Assembly: GCF_001280565.1 (NCBI RefSeq)
Contig: NZ_LGRO01000001.1
Coordinates: 124,001-188,000, forward strand
DNA: 64,000 nt
Source of the DNA: Sulfobacillus thermosulfidooxidans
GTDB lineage: Bacteria; Bacillota; Sulfobacillia; Sulfobacillales; Sulfobacillaceae
Direction: 5' to 3'
Shown: piece after piece, positions 31,201-39,576 of the stretch
How the letters are laid out: each line of letters starts with the position of its first letter
Numbering within the stretch: position 1 is the stretch's first letter
The notes under the pieces: model-generated
Told to the model about the DNA's origin: nothing
Seen by the model: only the letters and a program-made list of their open reading frames with translations
Database searches by the model: none
Position numbers and translations under genes: made by a program

Positions 31201-32022
31201 AATCCCGTTCGGGCCCATTGGCTTAGTGATACGAAAAAGGCTATGGCCCAAGGACAATCTGCTGAGCGAGCGGCTCATCAAGCGTTGTGGCGCGTGTTTG
31301 GCAGTAAACCGGGAAGTTATGGGTCGGGGATTCTTCCTGCTTTAAACACGGGACAGTGGCAAAATCCTGATGACTTAGCCCAGTTATATTTAACCTGGTC
31401 AAGTTATGCCTATAGCGATACGGATTATGGCACATTTGCTTACCCGGAATTGTCTGCACGCCTAATGCGTGTTCAGATTGCAACCAAAAATCAGGACAAC
31501 CGGGAACATGACATTTTTGATAGTGATGACTATCTCCAAGACCATGGGGGCATGGCGGCCTCTATTCGTTCTCTCACGGGGTCGATGCCTGATTTGTATT
31601 TTGGAGATTCCTCGGATCCAACCCGGTCGACGGTACGATCTTTTCAAGATGAGGCTTACCGTGTGTTTCGTAGTCGTGTTGTCAATCCTAAATGGATTCA
31701 AGCGGCAATGCGTCATGATTATAAAGGGGCGCTGGAAATGGCTAACACCATGGACTTCTTATTTGGCTATGATGCTACAGCGGATTTGTTGGAAGACTGG
31801 ATGTATGACGAAGTGGCTAAGGCTTATGTTGTCAATCAAGACGTACGTCAATTTTTCCAAAAATCCAATCCTTGGGCCTTAAAAGACATTGCTGAACGGC
31901 TTATTGAAGCACATCAACGTGGTATGTGGGAACACCCTGATCCCACCATCTATGAAAACGTTGTAGACGCGTTAATGGAAACCGAAAGTACGTTAGAGGA
32001 GTGGGGAGAAGACGATGACTGA
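28288..32022 (+). CDS. cobN: Cobaltochelatase subunit CobN
   Basis: The large 1244-residue subunit of an ATP-dependent metal chelatase that inserts cobalt into hydrogenobyrinate diamide in the aerobic pathway; homologous to magnesium chelatase ChlH/BchH. Markers are [34 protein letters not shown], and [18 protein letters not shown]. It needs a CobS/CobT or ChlI/ChlD-type motor, and the next gene supplies one. The ATG at 28288 has only a weak site (GAGGATTGAG). Its stop overlaps the motor gene by eight bases. A diverged fragment of a second cobN lies at about 63.0 kb. Confidence 0.95.
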   Translation: [1244 protein letters not shown]

Positions 32023-33952
32023 TTATGTAATGCCTCTTGACGCGATTGTGGGCCAAGACGAACTAAAATTAGCTCTGGCCCTTACAGCCATATCTCCACG
32101 CATTGGCGGGGTCTTGATACAAGGCGAACGCGGCAATGCCAAATCCACCACGGTGCGATCTTTTGCCCAAATCCTCCCGCAAATTGCCTTGCGCAAAGAT
32201 TGTCCCTACCATTGCGATCCGATCCACCCGTTTTCCTTTTGTCCGGTGTGCGAACATGGCACATCGGAAACGGTCATGGGACAAGCTCCTTTTATTGAAT
32301 TGCCCCTGGGAGCCACGGAAGACCGGGTTTTAGGCCATTTGGATTTGGAGGAAGTGCTCAGGCGATCCCATACCCGTTTTGTTCCGGGGCTGCTTGCGCA
32401 GGCACACCGGGGGATCTTATACATTGATGAAGTCAATCTCTTAGACGATCAATTGATTGATTTGTTATTGGATGCTGCCAGTTCCGGTATGGCCCACATT
32501 GAACGAGATGGATTTTCATTGGCTTATCCGGCGCAGTTTGTGCTAGTGGGCACAATGAATCCTGAAGAGGGTGAAATTCGTCCCCAACTCTTAGACCGCT
32601 TTGGGCTCTCGGTTGAGATTACCACCCCTCAAAACATTGAGGAGCGCGTATTAATTACAGAACGGCGGCTCGCATTTGATCAACAGCCGGAGTTGTTTAT
32701 CGAACAATGGGAGACATCCATACAAAATTGGCGGCAACGCCTTCTCAACGCCCGACAGCTGTTGCCGGAAATTTCAATGCCGACCGCAATTTTACGCTAT
32801 ATTGCAGAACGCGCAGTACAAGCTCATGTTGAAGGTTTGCGAGCCGATATTGTCATGGCCGAGGCGAGCCGAGCCTACGCCGCCTTGAATGGCAAGACAT
32901 GGGTCGATACGATGGATGTCGATGTGGTAGCACCATTAGTGTTGGGTCACCGAACCCGGCCCTCGTCCCCTCCGCCGCCCCGCGGCCATCAAAATAGCGG
33001 CAGCCAAGACCGATCCCGGCAAGAGGGACTCCATTCGCCTGCGTCGTCGATGCCATCAGAGCCCCACTCTTCCGGTGGCAGTGCTCATCATCAAGACATC
33101 GACAATCCTGGTGATGGCGGAGAAGCCGAGCGGATTATCCCTATGAATTTGTTCCATCATTTTATGGTATCTAAGGATTTCGGACCATGGCGGTATAGTC
33201 TCGGGATGAAGAAGGAGACGGGAACGCGTCTTCTAATCTCACGCCGGCTAGGCCAACCATCCCTATCTTATTTACGGGGGAAGAACCGGAAACAGTTTGC
33301 TCATGAACCCCATGCCGTATTTATTGACTGGCCCGGAACAATAACGGCAAAAATTAAACGGCAACATGGGACCGCCCACACTCAAGCATGGTGTCGTAAG
33401 GATTTGATTTTTCGCAAATCGAAACATCCCCGTCCGGTTGCAGTGGTCTTTGTCGTGGATACCAGTGCGTCGATGGGAAGTATTAAGCGCTTGGGACGGG
33501 TGAAAGGTACCATCATGAAGATTGCACAAAAAGCGTATCGTAAGCGCGCATATTTTGCGTTGTTAACCTTTGGTCATCATCAAGCGCGGGTTGTTTTGGC
33601 TCCTACCAATAAACTGGGACGGCTGCGGTCCATTCTTGAGAGGATGCCAGCTCGGGGCAATACCCCGTTGTGGGAGGGATTGCAGGAGACGGCTCTTCAA
33701 TTAAAGAAGTGGAATGCAAAGACTCCATGGGTCTTTCAACTTTATCTGATGACAGATGGTAAAGTTCCGGGGATTACAAGCCATTGGGATGAGCATGTCC
33801 TACGGGCTAGGGAGTGCAAAGAAGCGTTAGACCAAAGTCCGGTGCATATCCAGGTTATTGATGCAGATACGAGTCGGATTGCGATGCATTGGGCAAAGAA
33901 AATTGCCCAGATTCTTCATGCTGACTATGGCACATTAGAAGAGGGGGCCTAG
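32015..33952 (+). CDS. Fused ChlI/ChlD-type AAA+ chelatase motor with VWA domain
   Basis: A 645-residue protein combining the ATPase and integrin-like subunits of a metal chelatase. The N-terminal AAA+ part has Walker A GERGNAKST (the usual GTGKST is altered), the cysteine segment CPYHCDP..FCPVC and Walker B GILYIDEVNLLDD. A Pro/Ser/His-rich linker follows at about 310-360. The C-terminal VWA domain has the MIDAS motif VVDTSASMGS. Overlap with cobN and the absence of CobS/CobT argue that it drives CobN. Confidence 0.92.
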   Translation: MTDYVMPLDAIVGQDELKLALALTAISPRIGGVLIQGERGNAKSTTVRSFAQILPQIALRKDCPYHCDPIHPFSFCPVCEHGTSETVMGQAPFIELPLGATEDRVLGHLDLEEVLRRSHTRFVPGLLAQAHRGILYIDEVNLLDDQLIDLLLDAASSGMAHIERDGFSLAYPAQFVLVGTMNPEEGEIRPQLLDRFGLSVEITTPQNIEERVLITERRLAFDQQPELFIEQWETSIQNWRQRLLNARQLLPEISMPTAILRYIAERAVQAHVEGLRADIVMAEASRAYAALNGKTWVDTMDVDVVAPLVLGHRTRPSSPPPPRGHQNSGSQDRSRQEGLHSPASSMPSEPHSSGGSAHHQDIDNPGDGGEAERIIPMNLFHHFMVSKDFGPWRYSLGMKKETGTRLLISRRLGQPSLSYLRGKNRKQFAHEPHAVFIDWPGTITAKIKRQHGTAHTQAWCRKDLIFRKSKHPRPVAVVFVVDTSASMGSIKRLGRVKGTIMKIAQKAYRKRAYFALLTFGHHQARVVLAPTNKLGRLRSILERMPARGNTPLWEGLQETALQLKKWNAKTPWVFQLYLMTDGKVPGITSHWDEHVLRARECKEALDQSPVHIQVIDADTSRIAMHWAKKIAQILHADYGTLEEGA

Positions 33953-33954
33953 AT

Positions 33955-34590
33955 GTGACGCCCATGACACCTCAACAAATCTATGAGCAGTCTTTCCGGC
34001 AAATTCGTCAGGGATTAACTACCTTAAACTGCTCGGATGAAGAACGTCATATCATTGAGCGGGTTATTCATGCGACAGCAGATTGGGAATATCGGGATAC
34101 GATGCAATTTCACCCCCAGGCTTTAAATGCAGGGATCGAGGCGATAACGCGCAATATACCGATTATTACTGATGTCCATATGGTACAGGTAGGCTTTAAT
34201 CGGACGATGATGACGAGTTTGGGGCTGAAGAGCTTTTGTTATGTGGATCATACCCATGCAGATACTATGGCACAAAAATTTGGGATTACACGCTCAGCAT
34301 GGGGTATTCGACACGCATTTGATGTGCACGGTAATGCGGCCATCGTGGTCATTGCCAACGCTCCCACCGCATTATTAGAAACTTTGCGGCTGATTGACGA
34401 AAAGGGGTGGACCCCTCATCTGGTTATCGGCGTTCCGGTGGGATTTGTCATGGCCAAGGAATCTAAAGAGCTATTGGCACAGCAGCAGAAAATTCCCTTT
34501 GTGACCAATTTGTCGCTGAAAGGAGGAAGTCCCGTGGGGGCTGCAATTGTCAACGCCTTCATGACACTGGTGGACAAGAAGGGCCTATGA
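33955..34590 (+). CDS. cbiC: Precorrin-8X methylmutase (CbiC/CobH)
   Basis: Moves a methyl group from C11 to C12 to form (cobyrinate) hydrogenobyrinate. The 211 residues contain ERVIHATADWEYRDTMQFHP, with the catalytic His, and the C-terminal TNLSLKGGSPVGAAIVNA typical of CbiC. GTG at 33955 follows GAGGGGG by eight bases. ATG at 33964 is an alternative. It overlaps cbiET by four bases. Confidence 0.94.
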   Translation: MTPMTPQQIYEQSFRQIRQGLTTLNCSDEERHIIERVIHATADWEYRDTMQFHPQALNAGIEAITRNIPIITDVHMVQVGFNRTMMTSLGLKSFCYVDHTHADTMAQKFGITRSAWGIRHAFDVHGNAAIVVIANAPTALLETLRLIDEKGWTPHLVIGVPVGFVMAKESKELLAQQQKIPFVTNLSLKGGSPVGAAIVNAFMTLVDKKGL

Positions 34591-35849
34591 TAGCCAATCC
34601 GATTTATATTTTGGGCCTGCCACCCCAAGGTTTAGATCAATTGGATGAAAATGGACAGCGTCTTATACAAACAGCTGATATTGTTTATGGCAGTCGTTTT
34701 ATATTGCGACACGTTCCGGGTGACGCTGAAAAGTATGCCATCACAGCGCCTCTTGAACAAATGGCCACGCATTTGAAGACACATTATGATCAAAAACGTG
34801 TCGTGCTGGCGACGGGAGACCCAAATTTTTTTGGCATTGCAGAGTTTTTATACCGGTCTTTGGGTGCTGAACAGCTGGTCGTGATTCCCCATGTCTCCTC
34901 CATCCAACGCGCTTTTGCCAAAATAAAAATGTCATGGCACGATGCATTTTTTGGAAGCGTTCATGGACGCCCATTAGAACCGGTGATTGGTTGGATCGTC
35001 CGCTATCCCAAAGTGGTAGTGCTGACTGATCCCGACCATCACGCCGGGAAAATCGCTCAAACTCTCGTCGCGGCCGATTTGCCTTGGGTGTCTATGTATG
35101 TTTGTGAAAACCTCGATAGGGATAATGAACACATTAGCGTGGGGACTGCTGAGGACTTTCAAAATCAACGTCTAGGAGAATATGCGGTCGTGATTTTGAT
35201 TAATAACCGTGCCGGATTTCAGCCTTTTGGCATGGAGGATGATACATTTCAACATCGGCCCGAGCAACCCGGTATGATTACCAAAAAGCCAGTTAGGGCA
35301 ATCAGTATTGCCCAACTTGGATTACATCAGCACAGTATTCTGTGGGATATCGGTGCGGGAACCGGATCGGTGGCGATCGATTCCAGCCGTATTGTTGGTG
35401 TCACCGGAAAAGTTTTTGCTATTGAAGGAAACGCTCGCGATTATCAGATTTTATGCGAAAATATCCGGAGCCATCAGGCGGCCGTTACGCCCATTTATGG
35501 GGAAGCACCTGAGATTCTTGATCCTCTCCCTGATCCCGATGCGGTATTTGTGGGTGGATCAGGAGGACGGCTCACCGACATTATTGAAACGGTCAGCCAG
35601 CGGTTAAAGCCCGGGGGCGTGATGGTCTTGAATGTCGTGCGTTTTGATCATCTATCTCTAATATCACAGCTGTTTCCGCAGGGATATTCATGGAACGTGC
35701 GCATGGTGCAAACGGCCTTGCTGGATGATAAGATGACAATTCCACGATTTCTTCCCGATAATCCGGTCTTTGTTGTTTCGGCAAAAAAACCTGTTCAGCC
35801 ACTTCCTGCTAATAGTATGGCGAACGAAAGAAGCATGCAAGCTGAGTAG
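34587..35849 (+). CDS. cbiET: Precorrin-6Y C5,15-methyltransferase (decarboxylating), CbiET/CobL
   Basis: The 420 residues join the C5-methyltransferase CbiE and the decarboxylating C15-methyltransferase CbiT. The CbiE half starts YILGLPPQGLDQLDENGQRL and has ATGDPNFFG. The CbiT half begins near residue 225 and has the SAM-site LWDIGAGTGSVAIDSSR and the later PDAVFVGGSGGRL. The gene is coupled to cbiC by an ATGA overlap. In the anaerobic route CbiE and CbiT are often separate, so the fused form resembles CobL. Confidence 0.93.
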   Translation: MIANPIYILGLPPQGLDQLDENGQRLIQTADIVYGSRFILRHVPGDAEKYAITAPLEQMATHLKTHYDQKRVVLATGDPNFFGIAEFLYRSLGAEQLVVIPHVSSIQRAFAKIKMSWHDAFFGSVHGRPLEPVIGWIVRYPKVVVLTDPDHHAGKIAQTLVAADLPWVSMYVCENLDRDNEHISVGTAEDFQNQRLGEYAVVILINNRAGFQPFGMEDDTFQHRPEQPGMITKKPVRAISIAQLGLHQHSILWDIGAGTGSVAIDSSRIVGVTGKVFAIEGNARDYQILCENIRSHQAAVTPIYGEAPEILDPLPDPDAVFVGGSGGRLTDIIETVSQRLKPGGVMVLNVVRFDHLSLISQLFPQGYSWNVRMVQTALLDDKMTIPRFLPDNPVFVVSAKKPVQPLPANSMANERSMQAE

Positions 35850-35880
35850 CTTAGAATTTTACGCGTGATGGGGATATCCA

Positions 35881-35970
35881 GTGAGAGAATACGGAATCCG
35901 GCCAGCGCGGACAAAATGGACCGCTCGACCGGACAATCCTGTTATGGCAATAGAACACGCGGAAAAGTAA
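35881..35970 (+). other. Possible 29-residue ORF in the cbiET-cbiL gap
   Basis: The 168 bases between cbiET and cbiL hold a short frame from GTG at 35881 to TAA at 35970. A GGGGA lies about ten bases before it. The peptide is basic and Pro-rich (REYGIRPARTKWTARPDNP). Nothing else is seen in the gap. It may be chance. Confidence 0.2.
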
Positions 35971-36017
35971 GATGATGAAATTATGCCTTCAGAACTATAG
36001 AAAGGTTGAAAAGTGTA

Positions 36018-36758
36018 ATGAAATTATGTGGCACCCTATACGGATTAGGAGCCGGTGCTGGCAATCGCGAATGGTTGACGTTGGAAGCAGATAGGATTTT
36101 GCGAGAGGCTCCCATTATTGCCCTGCCTTACGGTGCAGATGGTCATCCTGGCCGCGCTGAACAGATTATTGCACCTTATTTAGGTCCGGAGAAAACATTA
36201 TTGCGATTACAATTTCCCATGACCCGTAATCCTGAATTATTGCATCAGGCGTGGGAAGATGCGGCTGACGAAACCCTGTCGTACTTGCGAAAACCGGTGG
36301 ATGTCGTGTTTGTGACTGAAGGGGATCCGTCCCTCTATTCCACCTTTTCCTATCTCGCGGAGGCTGTTGAAACCAAATGTCCTGAGATCAAGATCCGTGT
36401 AGTGCCTGGCATTTCATCAATTCTTGCCGGTCCAGCCCGGTGGGGACATGCGCTGACAAAGTCTCATCAGTCCCTTGCTATTATTCCAGCTTCCCATAAT
36501 CTCGAGAAAGTTGCCAAAGCGCTTGATCTGTGTGACACCGTCGTGATTTTGAAGGTAGCGCAGGTATTTGATGAGATTTATAATTTATTGGCGTCACGCC
36601 AGTTGTTGACCAATACCGTTTATTTATCTCATATTGGGTTGAATGATGAAGAAATGATCGCGGATATTACCATGTTAAAAGAAAGGCCCTTACCCTATAT
36701 GTCACTTCTCATCGTATCGTCCAACGGTCAAAAACCTACGAAGGCAGGGAACCCATGA
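36018..36758 (+). CDS. cbiL: Precorrin-2 C20-methyltransferase (CbiL/CobI)
   Basis: Methylates C20 of (cobalt-)precorrin-2. The 246 residues have the tetrapyrrole methylase fold: GTLYGLGAGAGNREWLTLEA, where the usual GDPELLT is altered to GNREWLT, then VVFVTEGDPSLYSTFSYL and RVVPGISSILAG. The Asp of the first motif is replaced, which is unusual. I chose ATG 36018 after GAAAGG; TTG at 36006 is in frame but abuts that site. It overlaps cbiF by four bases. Confidence 0.9.
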   Translation: MKLCGTLYGLGAGAGNREWLTLEADRILREAPIIALPYGADGHPGRAEQIIAPYLGPEKTLLRLQFPMTRNPELLHQAWEDAADETLSYLRKPVDVVFVTEGDPSLYSTFSYLAEAVETKCPEIKIRVVPGISSILAGPARWGHALTKSHQSLAIIPASHNLEKVAKALDLCDTVVILKVAQVFDEIYNLLASRQLLTNTVYLSHIGLNDEEMIADITMLKERPLPYMSLLIVSSNGQKPTKAGNP

Positions 36759-37561
36759 AAGAGATTAAAGCGGGAATGGTTTACATCATCGGGGCAGGTC
36801 CTGGAGATCCGGAGTTGTTAACCGTTCGAGGAATGCACATTCTTCAACAGGCCGATACGGTCATTTACGCAGATTCGCTTATTGACACGCAAATTCTTTC
36901 GTATTGTCGCGCATCGACTCACATTGTGACCAGTAGTGATCACCATTTGGATGAAATCATCGCGGTGATGGTGCAAGCTGTCCAGCAAAATCATGTTGTG
37001 GCCCGCTTACATTCGGGAGATCCCGCCGTTTATGGCGCGATTGCCGAACAAATGCGGGCATTAGCGAACTATCACATTCCCTTTGAAATCATTCCTGGGG
37101 TAAGTTCGGTGTTCGCCGCAGCAAGCACTTTGAAAAAAGAATTAACCATACCCGGAAAATCACAGACGCTAATATTGACACGGGTCGAGGGGCGAGCCAG
37201 TGAACTGCCTCAAGGCGCGTCCTTATCTCATTTGGCTCGTTTTCCGGCAACCTTGGCGATTTTCTTAAGTGCAGCACTAGCGGGGAAGGTAACGCGTGAG
37301 CTCCTTGATGCGGGATTTAAAGAGTCTGATCCTCTAGTTGTGGCGTATAAAGTCACATGGCCTGACGAGAAGATTATTTGGAGCACGGTGAAAACATTAT
37401 CAGAAGATTTGCGTCATCACCGCATTCATCGGCATGCCTTGATTTTGGCGGGTCCAGCGATTGAAGAGTATGCTCAGGATATTCGTTCACGTTTGTATGA
37501 TCCCGCCTTTTCTCATTTATTTCGACAACCCCAGGAGGATAAACGAGGAACGACGACATGA
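36755..37561 (+). CDS. cbiF: Precorrin-4 C11-methyltransferase (CbiF/CobM)
   Basis: A SAM-dependent methylase of 268 residues with MVYIIGAGPGDPELLTVRG, YADSLI, VARLHSGDPAVYGAIAEQM and FEIIPGVSSVFAAAS. These are the CbiF/CobM signatures. The ATGA overlaps on both sides, with cbiL before and cbiG after, show tight coupling. Coming just before CbiG fits the anaerobic order C11 methylation then ring contraction opening. Confidence 0.94.
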   Translation: MKEIKAGMVYIIGAGPGDPELLTVRGMHILQQADTVIYADSLIDTQILSYCRASTHIVTSSDHHLDEIIAVMVQAVQQNHVVARLHSGDPAVYGAIAEQMRALANYHIPFEIIPGVSSVFAAASTLKKELTIPGKSQTLILTRVEGRASELPQGASLSHLARFPATLAIFLSAALAGKVTRELLDAGFKESDPLVVAYKVTWPDEKIIWSTVKTLSEDLRHHRIHRHALILAGPAIEEYAQDIRSRLYDPAFSHLFRQPQEDKRGTTT

Positions 37562-38655
37562 GGAAAGAAACATGGGCAGCGGTATTGATTTCGCGAGCGG
37601 GATTACGGCTTATCGAGCGTTTGCGTCCCCATAAAGTGTTCGATCTTTGGGTTCCGGATCGCCTCAGTGATGCGGTCCTTCGCTCAATTGGCCCCACCTA
37701 CACCTATAACGGGCCGCTAAAAGACGTTGTAAGAGAGAAATTTCATGCCTATGACCACTGGATATTTGTGATGTCCCTGGGAGCTGTCGTCCGGCTCATC
37801 GCTCCTATTCTTCGCGATAAGTATTCCGATCCGAGTGTGACCGTCCTAGATGATGCAGGACAATATGCGATTTGTCTTTTGTCTTGCCATGTCCGGGGCG
37901 GAAACCAAGCGACTTATGACGTGGCTAAGATATTACAGGCCATTCCAGTCATGACAACCGGATCCGAGAGTTTAGGAGTGCCGGCCTTAGATATGATTGG
38001 AAAGGAATGGGAATGGTCCCTTGACTCTTCCGCCATGATCCCCGTTATGTCGCGTATGATGTTGGATAACGAACCGATAGGTGTGATTCAAGAAAGCGGG
38101 CCCATGCACTGGAATTATCGTGATTATTTTGCCTCCCGGATCTACCATAGTTGGACAGCCGTTCCCCAAAGCGTCATGGATGAAATGAAAGGGTGGATAT
38201 GGATTACCCATCGTCAAGTTTCTCCGCCTCATGCCACGTTGAACAAACCGATTCTCATTTATCATCCTAAGGTCTTGACAGTAGGTATAGGTTTTAGCCG
38301 TAATACCCCACTAGAGGATTTTGAACAGCTCCTGGTCCAAATATTTAGGGAACATCATCTCGCCGTGGACAGTGTGGCGCAGGTGGCAACCATTGATATT
38401 AAGCAAGGAGATTTGACCTTTAAGATATTTGCCACGTCGCATGGTTGGCCCATTGTATATTATTCGGCAGCGGAATTAAATGCGATTGTTTTCGATCAGG
38501 CCACGCACAATCCCCATGTTTTTCGTGCCACCGGTGCCATGGCGGTGGCTGAGCCGGCCGCCATTTTAGGGGCACAAGGAGGGAATTTAATTGTGCGAAA
38601 GGTCAAGTCAGACCGGGTGACAATGGCTGTTGGCCTGGTGCGCGCATTTGGCTAA
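37558..38655 (+). CDS. cbiG: Cobalt-precorrin-5A hydrolase (CbiG)
   Basis: CbiG opens the delta-lactone and releases acetaldehyde in the anaerobic (early cobalt) pathway; it has no counterpart in the aerobic one. The 365 residues have HAYDHWIFVMSLGAVVRLIAP, the conserved DDAGQYAICLLSCHVRGGN, and the C-terminal CbiG domain starting LTVGIGFSRNTPLEDFEQLL. It is coupled to cbiF by an ATGA overlap. Its presence shows that the host uses at least the early-cobalt ring contraction chemistry. Confidence 0.94.
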   Translation: MRKETWAAVLISRAGLRLIERLRPHKVFDLWVPDRLSDAVLRSIGPTYTYNGPLKDVVREKFHAYDHWIFVMSLGAVVRLIAPILRDKYSDPSVTVLDDAGQYAICLLSCHVRGGNQATYDVAKILQAIPVMTTGSESLGVPALDMIGKEWEWSLDSSAMIPVMSRMMLDNEPIGVIQESGPMHWNYRDYFASRIYHSWTAVPQSVMDEMKGWIWITHRQVSPPHATLNKPILIYHPKVLTVGIGFSRNTPLEDFEQLLVQIFREHHLAVDSVAQVATIDIKQGDLTFKIFATSHGWPIVYYSAAELNAIVFDQATHNPHVFRATGAMAVAEPAAILGAQGGNLIVRKVKSDRVTMAVGLVRAFG

Positions 38656-38699
38656 GGCCTATTGCCCGATATTTCAAAAGGAGAAAAGAGGAATGGATA

Positions 38700-39563
38700 A
38701 TGAGTGAAGCAACCGACGCAATATTGCTGATAGGGCATGGCAGTCGAGATGAAGAAGGCTCCCGACAATTTGATGAAATGGTAAAACAGGTGGAGGACGT
38801 GTTAAAGCCGTCTTTGACAATTCCCGTGTACCGGGCATTTTTGGAATTTGCCCGGCCCAGCATTGACGAGACCATTCACGAGCTGGTCACAAACGGCATC
38901 AGAAATCTGGCGGCCATACCGGTGATGTTACTAGATGCCGGACACAAAATGCAGGATATTCCCCATGAATTAGCGCATGCGGCGGAGACTTATCCTGATC
39001 TTCATATTCGGTATGGCGATCATTTGGGATTTCACCCCGATATTATGACGGTAATCTTAAAGCGTTTAGCGTCTTTTGCGGCGGAGCCCTATACAGGGAT
39101 TCTATTTGTCGGCCGAGGAAGTTCCGATCCCGTAGCGAATGCGCATTTTTATCAAATGTCCCGCATGCTTTGGGAACGCACGGAATATGCCCTGGTAGAA
39201 AATGCATTTATTGGAATTACCTTTCCTTCTTTGCCTCAAGGACTTCAACGGATTTACCAATTAGGCGCGCGCAAGATTATTGTTGTTCCCTATTTTTTGT
39301 TTACGGGCGCCTTATTTAAAAAAATTGAACGCGTTTCATACGAGTTTGCTGCACAACATCCAGATGTGATGGTGTCCGTGACCCAATATTTTGGTCTGGA
39401 AGAAGAAATTATTCAGGTTGTTGCCCAAAGAGTGCACGAAGTGCTTCGGGGAGAACATACCGCTTACAATGTTGAATGGATGCGTGATTTGGCCGGGCAC
39501 CGTTATCCTAGTTCTCATCATCATCTTCATGACCATCACCATGGACATGCTCATCATCATTAG
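38700..39563 (+). CDS. cbiX: Sirohydrochlorin cobaltochelatase CbiX, long form with His-rich tail
   Basis: Inserts cobalt into sirohydrochlorin without ATP. The 287 residues hold two CbiX repeats: the first starts DAILLIGHGSRDEEGSRQF, with catalytic His, and the second GILFVGRGSSDPVANAHFY, where the His is replaced by Arg. The C-terminus is very rich in histidine (SSHHHLHDHHHGHAHHH), a feature of metal-storing CbiX/CbiX-L. ATG at 38700 follows GAGGA; an overlapping ATG at 38693 is out of frame. It could also serve as a ferrochelatase for siroheme. Confidence 0.92.
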   Translation: MSEATDAILLIGHGSRDEEGSRQFDEMVKQVEDVLKPSLTIPVYRAFLEFARPSIDETIHELVTNGIRNLAAIPVMLLDAGHKMQDIPHELAHAAETYPDLHIRYGDHLGFHPDIMTVILKRLASFAAEPYTGILFVGRGSSDPVANAHFYQMSRMLWERTEYALVENAFIGITFPSLPQGLQRIYQLGARKIIVVPYFLFTGALFKKIERVSYEFAAQHPDVMVSVTQYFGLEEEIIQVVAQRVHEVLRGEHTAYNVEWMRDLAGHRYPSSHHHLHDHHHGHAHHH

Positions 39564-39576
39564 GAGGACAAGAAAA

